Below, piece by piece: positions 62,708 to 64,000 of a DNA stretch of 64,000 nucleotides. The DNA is taken from the NCBI RefSeq assembly GCF_013204795.1, contig NZ_JABMKW010000004.1, positions 60,507-124,506 of the forward strand, given 5' to 3'. The position numbers and the translations under genes are program-made. Every line of letters starts with the position of its first letter. Position 1 is the stretch's first letter. The notes beneath the pieces are model-generated. The model saw nothing but the letters and a program-made list of their open reading frames with translations. It was not told the origin of the DNA and ran no database searches. Source of the DNA: Pedobacter panaciterrae. GTDB taxonomy: Bacteria; Bacteroidota; Bacteroidia; Sphingobacteriales; Sphingobacteriaceae.

Positions 62708-63008
62708 ACAGTATATTTTTAAGTTTCTAATACGTCTGATAGGCACCTGACTTTCCCACTATTCAAATCTCTAGTAGAGATAAATATATTTTTCACACGC
62801 TGTTTCACACCTTGTTGGTATTATTCAACCTGAACTGAGAATACTTACGTTCACAGGCGTTTTTAATGTTATCGTAATTTAGTCATAGGCAAAGAAAGCT
62901 CTCAGAAATCATGCCTTATCCCATGTGGGATAAATTTATAGATGGGCAGGCTGGGGATTATTCGATATAAGGCCATTACTTTCGCGGAAGTAGTATCCTA
63001 TTACAGAT
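62708..63008. other. Gap of about 300 bp upstream of the mobilization operon
   Basis: No gene is visible. AT-rich stretches at 62760-62800 may hold the operon promoter on the minus strand, but no TAnnTTTG match was convincing. Confidence 0.45.
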
Positions 63009-63080
63009 CTCAGAATACCACGGCAGCAATTAGATCCATACACCGTTGAATTTAAAGGAAAAGTCTTAGATTGGTTCGTA

Positions 63081-63529
63081 ATGGAGCTAAGGCCCCGCGC
63101 GGGGACATGGATGCCTGGCTTCGATGCTATACCTATTCAGGAAAAAACTGTTGTTCAACCAGCAATACGGTTTGCTGGCCGCGGTCATATGCCTACATCA
63201 ATGAAAGCCTTATTAATAAACTCTTTTCAAAAGCCGTCTGAAGACAACGAATGGTTTGTAGTTGGTCAAGCAACGGAAGCTTCTCCAACAATTAGTATGT
63301 TCTTTTTTTACAAACAATTACCCTCTAAAATACTCTTTGGTGGCACCAACGATCCGCACTATTACATGCAATTAGGCCGGGACCAAAATGGTACGGGCGT
63401 CTGACGGCCGTCAAAAACTTATCGTACACCAAGAGGTTGAAATCAGAGGCCAGCTTGGTATTCACTAAAAGTAATCCATTCACTTTGGGATATACATTAC
63501 AGGTGAAAAACCCAGGGCGGAGACTCTAA
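63081..63529 (+). pseudogene. Frameshifted gene of unknown family
   Basis: From ATG 63081 a 107-residue frame runs (ELRPRAGTWMPGFDAIPIQE ... EWFVVGQATEASPTISMFFF) and stops at 63404. The same frame is open upstream to about 63000 and reads protein-like (LDPYTVEFKGKVLDWFV) but lacks an ATG. After the stop another frame continues from about 63417 with SLVFTKSNPFTLGYTLQVKN and stops at 63529. Both ends look coding, so one frameshift and a lost start are likely. Confidence 0.5.
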
Positions 63530-63618
63530 GTTGCCGACTATCCGCTTATTGGGCCGCTTCACATGACCAAGTATAATAATCACCTAGTTGTATAGTTTAC
63601 ATGTATACCTAAAAGCGG

Positions 63619-63948
63619 TCAATCAATTATAGACTTAAGGTCTTTATAGCTGTATTTTGCTATAGGATCGCTAACTACTTTTATTTCCAATCCCCTTAGT
63701 TCGGAACCACGATAACCAACTCCCTTTGTTCTACGAATTCCCTCCAATTTACCCCAATCTTCAACTAAAACAAGGAGATCTCTCTGCACTCTATCGCCAA
63801 ATACTTTTACATCTAAGTACTCTTTGTTTCCAGTCGTCTTATAACTATTAAAGATATAAGTTAATTTGTCTGAACGATCGTTATTCGTTTTACATGATAT
63901 GATAGTAGCAATGAGAAACAAGCATGCAACAATTATTGATTTAATCAT
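63619..63948 (-). CDS. Small lipoprotein, unknown
   Basis: The 109-residue product has a lipobox (IIVACLFLIATIISC) followed by a charged domain: KLTYIFNSYKTTGNKEYLDV, VQRDLLVLVEDWGKLEGIR. I recognise no family. Nothing clear lies between 63949 and the window end. Confidence 0.65.
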   Translation of the reverse strand: MIKSIIVACLFLIATIISCKTNNDRSDKLTYIFNSYKTTGNKEYLDVKVFGDRVQRDLLVLVEDWGKLEGIRRTKGVGYRGSELRGLEIKVVSDPIAKYSYKDLKSIID

Positions 63949-64000
63949 ATATAGTTACTAAAGGTCATGATGAAGTTAATAAATATATTTGACAAAGTCC

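Overview
The window looks like a Bacteroidota chromosome, most likely a Pedobacter-like member of the Sphingobacteriaceae. The grounds are TAnnTTTG-type promoters, FecI/FecR-type sigma/anti-sigma pairs with TonB receptors, many lipoproteins with a short K-hydrophobic-C signal, frequent TTG starts, few Shine-Dalgarno sequences, and BtgA/BtgB-type mobilization genes. No genus-level marker was tested.

Backbone, 1-41.6 kb. The window opens inside a minus-strand ribosomal operon (rplM-rpsI-rpsB). Next is a four-gene operon that looks like oxidative L-fucose catabolism: fuconate dehydratase, SSS symporter, lipoprotein mutarotase and SDR dehydrogenase. A FecI-like sigma factor and a short FecR-like anti-sigma precede an iron/siderophore-type uptake cluster of two TonB receptors, two DUF4374-like lipoproteins and a PepSY membrane protein. 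A 15-bp sequence repeated upstream of the anti-sigma gene and of the first receptor is a candidate promoter for that sigma factor. From 16 to 41 kb lie housekeeping and peptidase genes: beta-CASP hydrolase, YeeE pair, PepT, M14, rhomboid, dipeptide epimerase, M28, S41, a large ThuA/sugar-dehydrogenase/cytochrome c fusion, a thioredoxin-like protein, a Crp-type regulator and an SDR.

Island region, 41.7-64 kb. A tRNA 3'-end remnant (probably tRNA-Arg) with its terminator lies at 41.72-41.80 kb. It continues into about 100 bp of island-side sequence that recurs, diverged, at 50.61-50.73 kb. I read this as two related islands stacked at one tRNA site. Island 1 (41.8-50.6 kb) holds a secreted helical-repeat protein, a small membrane protein, a lipoprotein with a possible permuted papain-like domain, three GT-C-type glycosyltransferase-like proteins and an unlisted 47-residue membrane protein. 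Island 2 (50.6 kb to beyond the window) starts with a short-Argonaute/SIR2-APAZ defence pair (SPARSA type). It is followed by a DAC-like (diadenylate-cyclase-like) protein translationally coupled to an unrecognised helical protein.

The most striking module is at 57.2-59.6 kb: an Xre regulator with a palindromic operator, a 110-nt nested hairpin, an atypical sigma factor with two sigma-4-like domains, and, 4 nt later, a compact TnpB/Cas12f-like protein. That protein has lost the RuvC catalytic residues and the zinc ribbon, and is followed by two further hairpins. This is the layout expected of an RNA-guided sigma factor, in which a nuclease-dead Cas12f recruits RNA polymerase. A mobilization operon (HTH, two small proteins, oriT-like hairpin, btgA, btgB) follows. 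The window ends in a frameshifted gene and a small lipoprotein.
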